The position numbers and the translations under genes were made by a program. DNA of 46,364 nt. Origin: Clostridiales bacterium. GTDB lineage: Bacteria > Bacillota > Clostridia > Oscillospirales > Oscillospiraceae. The notes beneath the pieces were generated by a model. The model had not been told where the DNA came from, made no database searches, and worked only from the letters and a program-made list of their open reading frames with translations. This document shows, piece by piece, positions 40,087-46,364 of the stretch. The stretch's first letter is position 1. Each line of letters opens with the position of its first letter. Location of the stretch: contig JAQXJB010000009.1 in the NCBI GenBank assembly GCA_029008095.1, positions 1-46,364 of the forward strand, given 5' to 3'.

Positions 40087-40835
40087 ATCAAGTCAAGTCC
40101 TACCGGACAGTGGTCTGAGCCGGGTATCTCGCTGCAGATGTATGCTTTGGAGATATTCTCTCTGAGCCTGTCCGAAACAATGAAGTAGTCTATACGCCAT
40201 CCGGCGTTCCGGCTGCGGGCGGCAGTGCGGAAGCTCCACCACGAGTACGCGCCCTCCAGCTCGGGGTAGAGGAAGCGGAAGCTGTCGGTAAAGCCGCTGT
40301 CCAGCAGCTCGGTCATGGCGCCGCGCTCCTCGTCGGAGAAGCCTGCGCTGAAATGATTGGTCTTGGGGTTTTTCAAATCTATTTCCTCATGAGCCACGTT
40401 AAGGTCGCCGCAGAGGATAACGGGCTTGACGGCGTCCAGCTTCATAAGGTAGAGCCGCAGATCCCGCTCCCAATCAAGGCGGTAATCAAGGCGCTTGAGC
40501 CCGTCCTGAGAGTTGGGTGTGTAGCAGGTGACAAGGTAAAAGTCATCATATTCCAGGGTGATGCAGCGACCCTCGCAGTCGTATTTCGGGTCGCCAAGCC
40601 CGTTGACCACGCTTATGGGATGATGCCTGGTGAATATGGCGGTGCCGGAATAGCCCTTCTTCTCGGCGGAGAACCAGAATTGCTCATAGCCGGGAGTGTC
40701 CAGCTCTATCTGATCCGGTTGGAGCTTGGTCTCCTGAATACAGACAAAGTCGGCGTCAATGGACAGGAAGAAATCCATAAAGCCCTTTTGCACGCAGGAG
40801 CGCAGGCCGTTTACATTCCAGGAAATATATCTCAT
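40080..40835 (-). CDS. exoA: Exodeoxyribonuclease III / AP endonuclease
   Basis: 251 aa of the Xth family that cuts at abasic sites and degrades 3' ends. Visible are ISWNVNGLR (Asn), CIQETKL (Glu metal ligand), CGDLNVAHEEIDL (Asp/Asn), WRIDYFIVS and the C-terminal GSDHCPVGL (catalytic His). The start overlaps trmB by 4 nt (ATGA). Confidence 0.95.
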   Translation of the reverse strand: MRYISWNVNGLRSCVQKGFMDFFLSIDADFVCIQETKLQPDQIELDTPGYEQFWFSAEKKGYSGTAIFTRHHPISVVNGLGDPKYDCEGRCITLEYDDFYLVTCYTPNSQDGLKRLDYRLDWERDLRLYLMKLDAVKPVILCGDLNVAHEEIDLKNPKTNHFSAGFSDEERGAMTELLDSGFTDSFRFLYPELEGAYSWWSFRTAARSRNAGWRIDYFIVSDRLRENISKAYICSEIPGSDHCPVGLDLIW

Positions 40836-41479
40836 TGAACAGCCTCCTGCTTCTTTGCCACGCAGCGGCAGATAGGCATGCCCTCGGCGTGAAACTTGGC
40901 CTCGTAGTCGGTCATAATGCCCACGGGGCCGTTTTCGTGGAGATTTTCCGTTACCTCGCTGAGAATGTAGCCGCAGGAGTCAAACTGCTCCAGAGAATAT
41001 TGGAACAAGGGCTTGTTATCGGTCTTGACGTGTATCTCGCCGCCGGGCTTGAGCGCCTTCTTGTAAAGCTCGAGGAAGCCGGGCGCGGTCAGACGGCGCT
41101 TGGCATGCTTCTTGCTGGGCCAGGGGTCGCAGAAATTGATGTAGATGCGGTCCAGCTCGCCGTCAGAGAATATCTCGTTTATCCTTGCCGCGTCCATGTC
41201 GATAAAACGCACATTGCGCAAATCGGCGGCAACGGCCTTTTCCATTGCCATTATCATTGCGTCGGGTACCTTTTCAACCGCGACGAGAAATGCTGTGGGG
41301 ATGGCGGAGGCGGTGCCGGAGGTGAATGTACCCTTGCCACAGCCCAGCTCCACATAAAGCGAATCATAGCCGGGGAAGCTCTCACGCCATTTTCCGCAGA
41401 GCTCCTCAGGGTTATTTATAAGCACTCCCGAAGCCTTTTCCATGCGCTGCGGGAGGTTCTTCTTTTTTCTCATTCTCAT
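40832..41479 (-). CDS. trmB: tRNA (guanine-N7-)-methyltransferase
   Basis: 215 aa. Start ATG at 41479 (MRMRKKKNLP, the usual family start); an ATG at 41485 is equally placed relative to AAGGG. The SAM-binding loop is VELGCGKGTF, then NFCDPWPSKKHAKRRLT, the TrmB signature, and HVKTDNKPLF. Makes m7G46 in tRNA. First gene of a minus-strand operon running to 37051. Confidence 0.94.
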   Translation of the reverse strand: MRMRKKKNLPQRMEKASGVLINNPEELCGKWRESFPGYDSLYVELGCGKGTFTSGTASAIPTAFLVAVEKVPDAMIMAMEKAVAADLRNVRFIDMDAARINEIFSDGELDRIYINFCDPWPSKKHAKRRLTAPGFLELYKKALKPGGEIHVKTDNKPLFQYSLEQFDSCGYILSEVTENLHENGPVGIMTDYEAKFHAEGMPICRCVAKKQEAVQ

Positions 41480-41502
41480 GAACATCAGTCCCTTCCAGAG
41501 TG

Positions 41503-41531
41503 ATAATAGCACAGTTGGTTGAGATTTTCCA
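41503..41531 (-). promoter_or_regulatory. Promoter of the trmB operon
   Basis: Minus strand: -35 TGGAAA (41526-41531), 17-nt spacer, -10 TATTAT (41503-41508). Confidence 0.55.
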
Positions 41532-41625
41532 TAGATTTTTTGTCATGCGGGGATATACGGTGGAAAAATGGAGCCTAAAGCCAGAAAATGGTGTAAAATT
41601 TGATACAAAAAATTACAATTAACTA

Positions 41626-41654
41626 TTGCAATTGGTGGGGAATGCCTTTATAAT
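41626..41654 (+). promoter_or_regulatory. Promoter of the division and cell wall (dcw) cluster
   Basis: -35 TTGCAA (41626-41631), 17-nt spacer, -10 TATAAT (41649-41654). Start near 41661, at the edge of the MraZ repeat array. Confidence 0.85.
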
Positions 41655-41660
41655 TAGGCT

Positions 41661-41702
41661 AAAGTGGCGCGAAATGTCACGTTGTGTCACGAAATGCCAC
41701 GG
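41661..41702 (+). promoter_or_regulatory. MraZ operator: four 10-bp direct repeats
   Basis: Heptamers AAAGTGG, AAATGTC, TTGTGTC and AAATGCC start at 41661, 41672, 41682 and 41692, the last three separated by ACG. The consensus WWRTGBC at helical period matches the tandem boxes that MraZ rings bind to autoregulate the dcw cluster. They lie at and just after the start site, suited to repression. Confidence 0.75.
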
Positions 41703-41721
41703 AAAGGACGGCGAATGGAGC

Positions 41722-42138
41722 GTGACTGGCAAGTTTGAGCATAATATAGACGCCAAGGGCCGCGTCATCGTTCCTTCGAGCATTCGTGAGGAATTGGGCG
41801 AGGTATGCTATGTCACCCTCTCTATCGATTCCTGCCTTTCCGTTTATTCAGAAAAAGATTGGGAAGCCTTCCGGGCAAAGGTGGACAGTCTGCCTGCAGC
41901 CGAGTCCCGGAAGATGCGCGTGGTCTTTGCCAATACCGCGAGATGCGAACTGGATGTGCAGGGCCGGATTCTCGTGCCCCAGAAGCTGAGAGAGTTTGTG
42001 GGAATAAGCAAAAAGGTCACTATTATCGGTTTCTCAAATCACGCCGAGATTTGGGACAGTGAAAAGTACGCCGCTATTGAGGCAGAGGAGCTCAGCCTGG
42101 ATAACATCGCCGACGCATGGAAGGAACTGAGGATATGA
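41722..42138 (+). CDS. mraZ: Transcriptional regulator MraZ
   Basis: 138 aa with two SpoVT/AbrB-like domains (FEHNIDAKGRVIVPSSIREELG and CELDVQGRILVPQKLREFVG, shown in part as DAKGRVIVP and DVQGRILVP), each with the DxxGR-x-hydrophobic-P signature. The start is GTG at 41722, matching the family N-terminus; upstream in-frame ATGs fall within the promoter or operator. AAGGA lies about 13 nt upstream. Forms ring oligomers that bind the repeats just upstream. Overlaps rsmH by 4 nt. Confidence 0.93.
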   Translation: MTGKFEHNIDAKGRVIVPSSIREELGEVCYVTLSIDSCLSVYSEKDWEAFRAKVDSLPAAESRKMRVVFANTARCELDVQGRILVPQKLREFVGISKKVTIIGFSNHAEIWDSEKYAAIEAEELSLDNIADAWKELRI

Positions 42139-43073
42139 GCGAAGCATTCAACCACGTTTCCGTGCTTCTGCAGGAATGTATAGACGCGCTGAATATAAAG
42201 CCCGACGGCATATATGTTGACGGTACCCTCGGCGCGGGAGGCCACTCCTATGAGATAGCCGGCCGTCTTACAGCGGGAGGCCGTCTTATTTCCATCGACA
42301 GAGACAGAAACGCCATTGAACACGCGAGCAGGCGCCTTGCCGAATTTGCGGACAGAGTGACCTTCGTGAACAGCAATTTTGACGACATTGCCAATATTCT
42401 GGACAGGCTCGGAATAGACAAGGTGGACGGCATGCTGTTTGACCTTGGCGTTTCCTCGCCTCAGCTTGACGATGCCGCCCGCGGATTCTCCTACATGGAG
42501 GACGCGCCTCTCGACATGAGAATGGACAAGTCAGCCCCGCTCACGGCATATCAGGTGATCAATGAATGGGACGAGGGCGAACTGAAAAGAATACTGTATG
42601 AGTACGGTGAAGAACGCTATTCGCCACGCATCGCCGCTCAGATAGTCAGGCGGCGCGCCGCCGCCCCCATCGAGACCACGCTGGAGCTGGTGGATGTTAT
42701 CAAATCTGCCATGCCCGCAGCCGCGTTGAGAGAGAAGCAACACCCCGCGAAGCGCAGCTTTCAGGCTGTCCGAATAGCCGTAAATGACGAGCTCGGCAGT
42801 ATAGAACGTATGCTTGCCGACGCGCCGGACAGGCTCGGAAAGGGCGGACGTCTGGCGGTTATAAGCTTCCAGTCCCTTGAGGACAGGCTGGTGAAAAACG
42901 CCATCCGCAAACGGGAAAAGGGATGCACCTGTCCTCCTGAGTTTCCGGTGTGCGTATGCGGCTTTGTGCAGACCATGAGATCCGTGGGCAAGCCCATCAC
43001 CGCAAGCGAAGCGGAATTGGAACGCAACCCGCGCGCGCGCAGCGCGAGACTGCGCGTAGCGGAAAGAGTTTAG
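42135..43073 (+). CDS. rsmH: 16S rRNA (cytosine(1402)-N(4))-methyltransferase
   Basis: 312 aa (MraW). Start at 42135 in an ATGA overlap with mraZ, GAGG upstream. SAM site DGTLGAGGHSYEIA, DLGVSSPQLDDAARGFSY, FQAVRIAVNDELGS and the C-terminal NPRARSARLRVAER. Methylates C1402 of 16S rRNA; second gene of the dcw cluster as usual. Confidence 0.96.
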   Translation: MSEAFNHVSVLLQECIDALNIKPDGIYVDGTLGAGGHSYEIAGRLTAGGRLISIDRDRNAIEHASRRLAEFADRVTFVNSNFDDIANILDRLGIDKVDGMLFDLGVSSPQLDDAARGFSYMEDAPLDMRMDKSAPLTAYQVINEWDEGELKRILYEYGEERYSPRIAAQIVRRRAAAPIETTLELVDVIKSAMPAAALREKQHPAKRSFQAVRIAVNDELGSIERMLADAPDRLGKGGRLAVISFQSLEDRLVKNAIRKREKGCTCPPEFPVCVCGFVQTMRSVGKPITASEAELERNPRARSARLRVAERV

Positions 43074-43139
43074 GTTAAAAGAGTAACGAAACCGGTGCGG
43101 AGCCCAGCTCCCGCCTGCTTATGATAAAAGGAGCTTCTA

Positions 43140-43658
43140 ATGGACGCAAGATATGACCAGGATGTGTATTTCGGCAGCAAGCCAATCTTTGGCTCGGCCG
43201 CTCCCGCGTTCGATATTCCCGAGACTCAGGAGGAAACACGTCCCAGAGAACGGGTAAGCATACGCAGCAAGGCTAAGGCCGTCAGCCGCCAGGGCGTATC
43301 TCTGCTCGCGGTGGCGGGATGGGCCTGCGTGGCTGTGCTTGCCGTGGCACTACTCATGTCCTATGTTGAACTTAATATCATCTCCAATGAGAGCCATGAG
43401 CTGAGCGCCGAGCTTGAGTCTCTTAAGATTGAAGAAGTCAGATTGATGATAGACTATGAGAGCACCTTCCGGCTGGATGAGGTGGAGGAATACGCTACCA
43501 ATATGCTCGGCATGGTCAAGTCGGATAACGGCCAGGTGAAGTATCTGGATAACCGGGCCGAAGATCAGGCTGTGATACTAAACGATACCGGCGCCAATAC
43601 CGGATTTTCCGCTGCTCTTAAGAGCTTTTTCGTATCGATTGCAGAATATTTCAAGTGA
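43140..43658 (+). CDS. ftsL: FtsL-like cell division protein
   Basis: 172 aa bitopic protein. Basic cytoplasmic part (residues 1-55, with RSKAKAVSRQ), one membrane helix (about 55-75), then a coiled coil (SNESHELSAELESLKIEEVRL) and the EYATNMLGMVK motif of FtsL/DivIC. Low conservation is normal for FtsL; the position between rsmH and the PBP gene supports the name. It bridges FtsW-FtsI and FtsB/DivIC at the septum. Confidence 0.85.
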   Translation: MDARYDQDVYFGSKPIFGSAAPAFDIPETQEETRPRERVSIRSKAKAVSRQGVSLLAVAGWACVAVLAVALLMSYVELNIISNESHELSAELESLKIEEVRLMIDYESTFRLDEVEEYATNMLGMVKSDNGQVKYLDNRAEDQAVILNDTGANTGFSAALKSFFVSIAEYFK

Positions 43659-43698
43659 TCGCCCTGTATAATGGTAAGGCAGCAGGAGGGCCGGGCGA

Positions 43699-46008
43699 AT
43701 GAAAAAGAAGAACAATATAATAAACATGCAAGCGTCCAACAAGAGCATAGTCGGCCGAACACTGTTCCTTATGGCGGTGTTCGGCATAGTTGCCTTTATA
43801 GTTCTTGCCATACGGCTCTATAAAGTGCAGATAATCGACCATGAGCTTTACGAAAGCAACGCTGTTGAGCAGCAGGTAAGAGATACCACCGTTACCGCCA
43901 ACAGAGGCTCTATCTATGATCGGAACATGAATACCCTGGCCATGAGCGCCACGGTAAGCACGGTCTATATAAGCCCGGCCGAGCTCATCCAGTATGGCGA
44001 AGAGGACATGAAGGCGATGATATCCAGCAGACTCTCCGAGATACTTGGCGTGGACTATGACAGCATCATGAAAAAATGGGATGACACCGCCTCCTGGTAC
44101 AAGACAGTGGCGGTGAAGATAGAGGCAGATCTGGCCGATCAGGTGCGGGATCTGAAAAACGAATATGACCTCAAGAGCGTACATATCGTTCCCGATACCA
44201 AGCGGTATTATCCGAATGGCAGCCTCGCCTCCCAGATAATTGGCTTCGTAGGCGTGGATAACAACGGCCTTGAGGGCATCGAGGCTGTTTATGACAGCTA
44301 CCTTCAGGGCGTAAACGGCCGCATCGTCCGCGTTGCCACCGAAAAGGGCGTTGACCTGCTCTATACCGGATATGAAAATTACTACGACGCCTCTGACGGC
44401 AACAGCCTTGTGCTCACCGTGGATGACCGGGTGCAGCATTACCTTGAAAAGAATCTTGCCCAGGCCATTGAGGACTATCAGATACAGGACGGCGCTATGG
44501 GTATAGTCATGGACGTTAAGACCGGCGCTATCCTTGGTATGACCAGCCTTCCGAATTATGATTTGAATAATTACCTCACCGTAAACGAGGATACACTTGC
44601 GAAAATAGAAGCGCAGAATCTGAGCGATGAGGATTACGACACCGCGGTCTACAATGCCCTGCTCAAGCAATGGCGCAACCGCATTATTTCCGATTCCTAC
44701 GAGCCCGGTTCCACGTTCAAGATCATTACCCTCGCAATGGGACTTGAAGAGGGCGTGATCAGCGAAAACGACACCTTCACCTGCAACGGCAGCGTTATGG
44801 TAAAGGGACGTACCACCCCCATACACTGCTGGAAACACAGCGGTCATGGCCAGCAGACCCTTGCCGAGGCAGCTCAGCATTCCTGCAACCCGGCTTTCGT
44901 GAATATCGCCCTGAGAGTGGGCGCGGAAAGGTTTTACGATTATGTGGAAGCCTTTGGCTTCTTTGACCATACCGGAGTGGACCTCTATGGGGAGGGCAAC
45001 AGTATATGGTGGACTCCCGAGGTGTTTGAGGACAGCAACAACCACTCCCAGCTCGCCGCTGCGGCTTTCGGTCAGACCTTTACAATAACACCTCTTCAGC
45101 TTATAACCGCGGTTTCCGCCGTAGCCAACGGCGGCTATCTGATGAAACCTTATATCGTCAGCAAGGTTATTGACTCCGATGGCAACGTGGTAGAAAACCG
45201 TGAGCCCACCGTAGTGCGTCAGGTCATCAGCGAGGAGGCTTCCAAACGCGCCTGCGCCATTCTTGAAACGGTTGTCGGTGCCCCCGGCGGATCGGGAAAG
45301 AACGCTTATGTCGCGGGCTTCCGCGTAGCGGGCAAGACCGGTACCTCTACTGATACCACTATCGAGGCTGCCACCGGCGAGAAGAAGTACATGGTATCCT
45401 TCATTGGCTTTGCTCCGGCGGATGACCCTGAGATAGCCGTTCTTGTCATTCTGGATAATCCCAGCAAGGAATCCGGACTGTCTGCCAGCGGCGGCACTAT
45501 GGCCGCCCCTGTTGTGGGCAACATCATGTACGACGTTCTGCCTTACCTCGGCGTAGAGCCCGACCTGGGCGTGGACGGCGAGAGCGGCGTATACGAGGTG
45601 AAGGTACCCAACGTTAAGACATACAGCGTTGAAGAAGCCAAGAAGAGCATGGAAAGCCTTGGCTTTAACGTTAAGGTCGTGGGCAGCGGAGCTACCGTCA
45701 CCGACCAGGCGCCTATGGCCAATGTTTCCATAGCGCCCAATTCCACCGTTGTTATCTACGCCGGTGAGGATAAACCCACCAAGACAGTCGAGGTGGAAAC
45801 GCTTAACGGTATGAGCTACCGCCAGGCCAAAGCTGTTCTGGAGCAGGACGGCCTGTTTATCCGCTGCGTAGGCGTGGCACCCTCGGAGGCCCTCACCATC
45901 GTGGTAGCCAGCCAGAGCATATCTCCCGGCAGCGAGGTGGCCTACGGCTCCGTCGTTCAGGTCACGCTTATTGATAATGACTCCTCCATTATGGAGAGCG
46001 CGGGCTGA
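43699..46008 (+). CDS. ftsI: Division transpeptidase, class B PBP with two PASTA domains (FtsI/SpoVD-like)
   Basis: 769 aa. Short cytoplasmic part, membrane anchor (about residues 17-38), PBP dimerisation domain to about 240, then transpeptidase domain with Ser338-x2-Lys (GSTFK), Ser395-Cys-Asn and Lys546-Thr-Gly-Thr. Two PASTA domains close the protein (about 634-694 and 698-763). It cross-links septal peptidoglycan. Two PASTA repeats resemble PBP2x-type division enzymes; SpoVD usually has one. With no second PBP gene here, both vegetative and sporulation roles are open. Confidence 0.92.
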   Translation: MKKKNNIINMQASNKSIVGRTLFLMAVFGIVAFIVLAIRLYKVQIIDHELYESNAVEQQVRDTTVTANRGSIYDRNMNTLAMSATVSTVYISPAELIQYGEEDMKAMISSRLSEILGVDYDSIMKKWDDTASWYKTVAVKIEADLADQVRDLKNEYDLKSVHIVPDTKRYYPNGSLASQIIGFVGVDNNGLEGIEAVYDSYLQGVNGRIVRVATEKGVDLLYTGYENYYDASDGNSLVLTVDDRVQHYLEKNLAQAIEDYQIQDGAMGIVMDVKTGAILGMTSLPNYDLNNYLTVNEDTLAKIEAQNLSDEDYDTAVYNALLKQWRNRIISDSYEPGSTFKIITLAMGLEEGVISENDTFTCNGSVMVKGRTTPIHCWKHSGHGQQTLAEAAQHSCNPAFVNIALRVGAERFYDYVEAFGFFDHTGVDLYGEGNSIWWTPEVFEDSNNHSQLAAAAFGQTFTITPLQLITAVSAVANGGYLMKPYIVSKVIDSDGNVVENREPTVVRQVISEEASKRACAILETVVGAPGGSGKNAYVAGFRVAGKTGTSTDTTIEAATGEKKYMVSFIGFAPADDPEIAVLVILDNPSKESGLSASGGTMAAPVVGNIMYDVLPYLGVEPDLGVDGESGVYEVKVPNVKTYSVEEAKKSMESLGFNVKVVGSGATVTDQAPMANVSIAPNSTVVIYAGEDKPTKTVEVETLNGMSYRQAKAVLEQDGLFIRCVGVAPSEALTIVVASQSISPGSEVAYGSVVQVTLIDNDSSIMESAG

Positions 46009-46065
46009 TGGCAGCACGGGCTCGGCTCCGGTCACTTTAATAATAAGAAAGGGCAGGTAATAGCA

Positions 46066-46364
46066 ATGAAGCTTGCCGCACTTCTTGATGGAATTGAAAT
46101 AATAGAGACAAACGCGGATATGTCCGCTGAAATAGCGGACGTATGCTGCGATTCCCGCAGAGCCGCTGGGGGCTGCCTGTTTGTAGCCGTTGAGGGCTAT
46201 GAGACAGACGGGCATAAGTACATCCCGTCCGCTCTTGACAAGGGCGCGGCGGCTGTGCTCTGCAGGGTGAAGCCCGCGTGGGACTGCACGTATATCCTCT
46301 GCGCGGATACCCGCCGCGCGCTGGCCGTGGTGTCTGCCAATTTCTTCGACAGACCCACTGAAAA
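46066..46364 (+). CDS. murE: UDP-N-acetylmuramoyl-tripeptide synthetase MurE (partial)
   Basis: N-terminal 99 codons, running off the right edge. ATG at 46066 has GCAGGT upstream. The Mur N-terminal domain is visible: VCCDSRRAAGGCLFVAVEGYETDGHKY (seen as CCDSR and LFVAVEGYETDGHKY), then ALDKGAAAVLC. Position after the FtsI-type PBP fits MurE, which adds the third residue of the stem peptide. MurF is possible but the start and order favour MurE. Confidence 0.88.
   Translation, partial: MKLAALLDGIEIIETNADMSAEIADVCCDSRRAAGGCLFVAVEGYETDGHKYIPSALDKGAAAVLCRVKPAWDCTYILCADTRRALAVVSANFFDRPTE

Noticed and set aside
43651-46215. 854-codon open frame on the minus strand opposite the FtsI-type gene
   Set aside because: Mirror frame of a gene with full PBP motifs; it has no ribosome site or recognisable domain. 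The same applies to long frames opposite asnS (27826-29448), the ABC gene (30400-32121), ackA (21725-22996) and the first fabF (11503-12717).

Overview
The window looks like a chromosome segment of a Gram-positive Clostridia member, probably a gut Oscillospiraceae/Ruminococcaceae-type organism. This is inferred from moderately high GC, strong AGGAGG-type ribosome sites, the FabK-type fatty acid synthase, the MraZ-led division cluster, a CD1247-type protein beside efp, and intergenic repeats of the kind found in gut Firmicutes. I see no tRNA, rRNA, CRISPR array, prophage module or transposase.

Layout. 1-1851 (minus): left-truncated M20 amidohydrolase, an acidic Cys-cluster protein and efp. 2040-4064 (plus): a CDF metal exporter with a palindrome-covered promoter and long leader, a 10-bp tandem array, structured repeat copy 1 and a glyoxalase-like enzyme. 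4118-13965: a divergent TetR regulator and an eleven-gene fatty acid operon (acpP-fabK-fabD-fabG-accB-fabZ-accC-accD-accA-fabF-fabF) with no fabH. 14041-16315 (minus): a protein resembling the variable target of a diversity-generating retroelement (DGR), a small coupled partner, and plsC. 16416-18448 (plus): mntP, an alpha/beta hydrolase and a polyferredoxin. 18531-21407 (plus): rplU-rpmA-obgE, then a Cys-Cys leader peptide, a possible attenuator and two related small membrane proteins. 21483-21680: GTCATTCTGAGC-type repeats. 21788-24995: ackA, divergent tmcAL, and an Sfp-type phosphopantetheinyl transferase. 25105-32193 (plus): trkH-trkA potassium uptake, a frameshifted DUF2461 gene, asnS, structured repeat copy 2 with a sugar kinase, and an ABC exporter. 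32245-34558: a MATE exporter with a small secreted peptide, and a divergent TetR regulator. 34657-41479 (minus): DUF362 protein, repeat copy 3, MFS transporter, then trmB-exoA-dus-sigma-anti-sigma-C_GCAxxG. 41626-46364 (plus): mraZ-rsmH-ftsL-ftsI-murE, cut at the right edge.

How the parts work together. The acc/fab genes make and elongate malonyl-ACP. PlsC uses acyl chains for phospholipid, and the Sfp-type transferase could activate the carrier protein. AckA produces acetate and ATP, the substrates of TmcAL, which is encoded divergently. TrkH/TrkA import potassium, while the CDF protein and MntP probably export manganese.

Most unusual observations: (1) a DGR-target-like gene whose C-terminal segment has the expected NNY codon pattern and a hairpin just after the stop codon, with no reverse transcriptase or template in the window; (2) a three-copy two-hairpin repeat with compensatory stem changes, two copies of which end exactly in the Shine-Dalgarno of the next gene; (3) a 26-residue Cys-Cys leader peptide and possible attenuator ahead of twin membrane microproteins; (4) a TetR-controlled secreted-peptide plus MATE-exporter unit.
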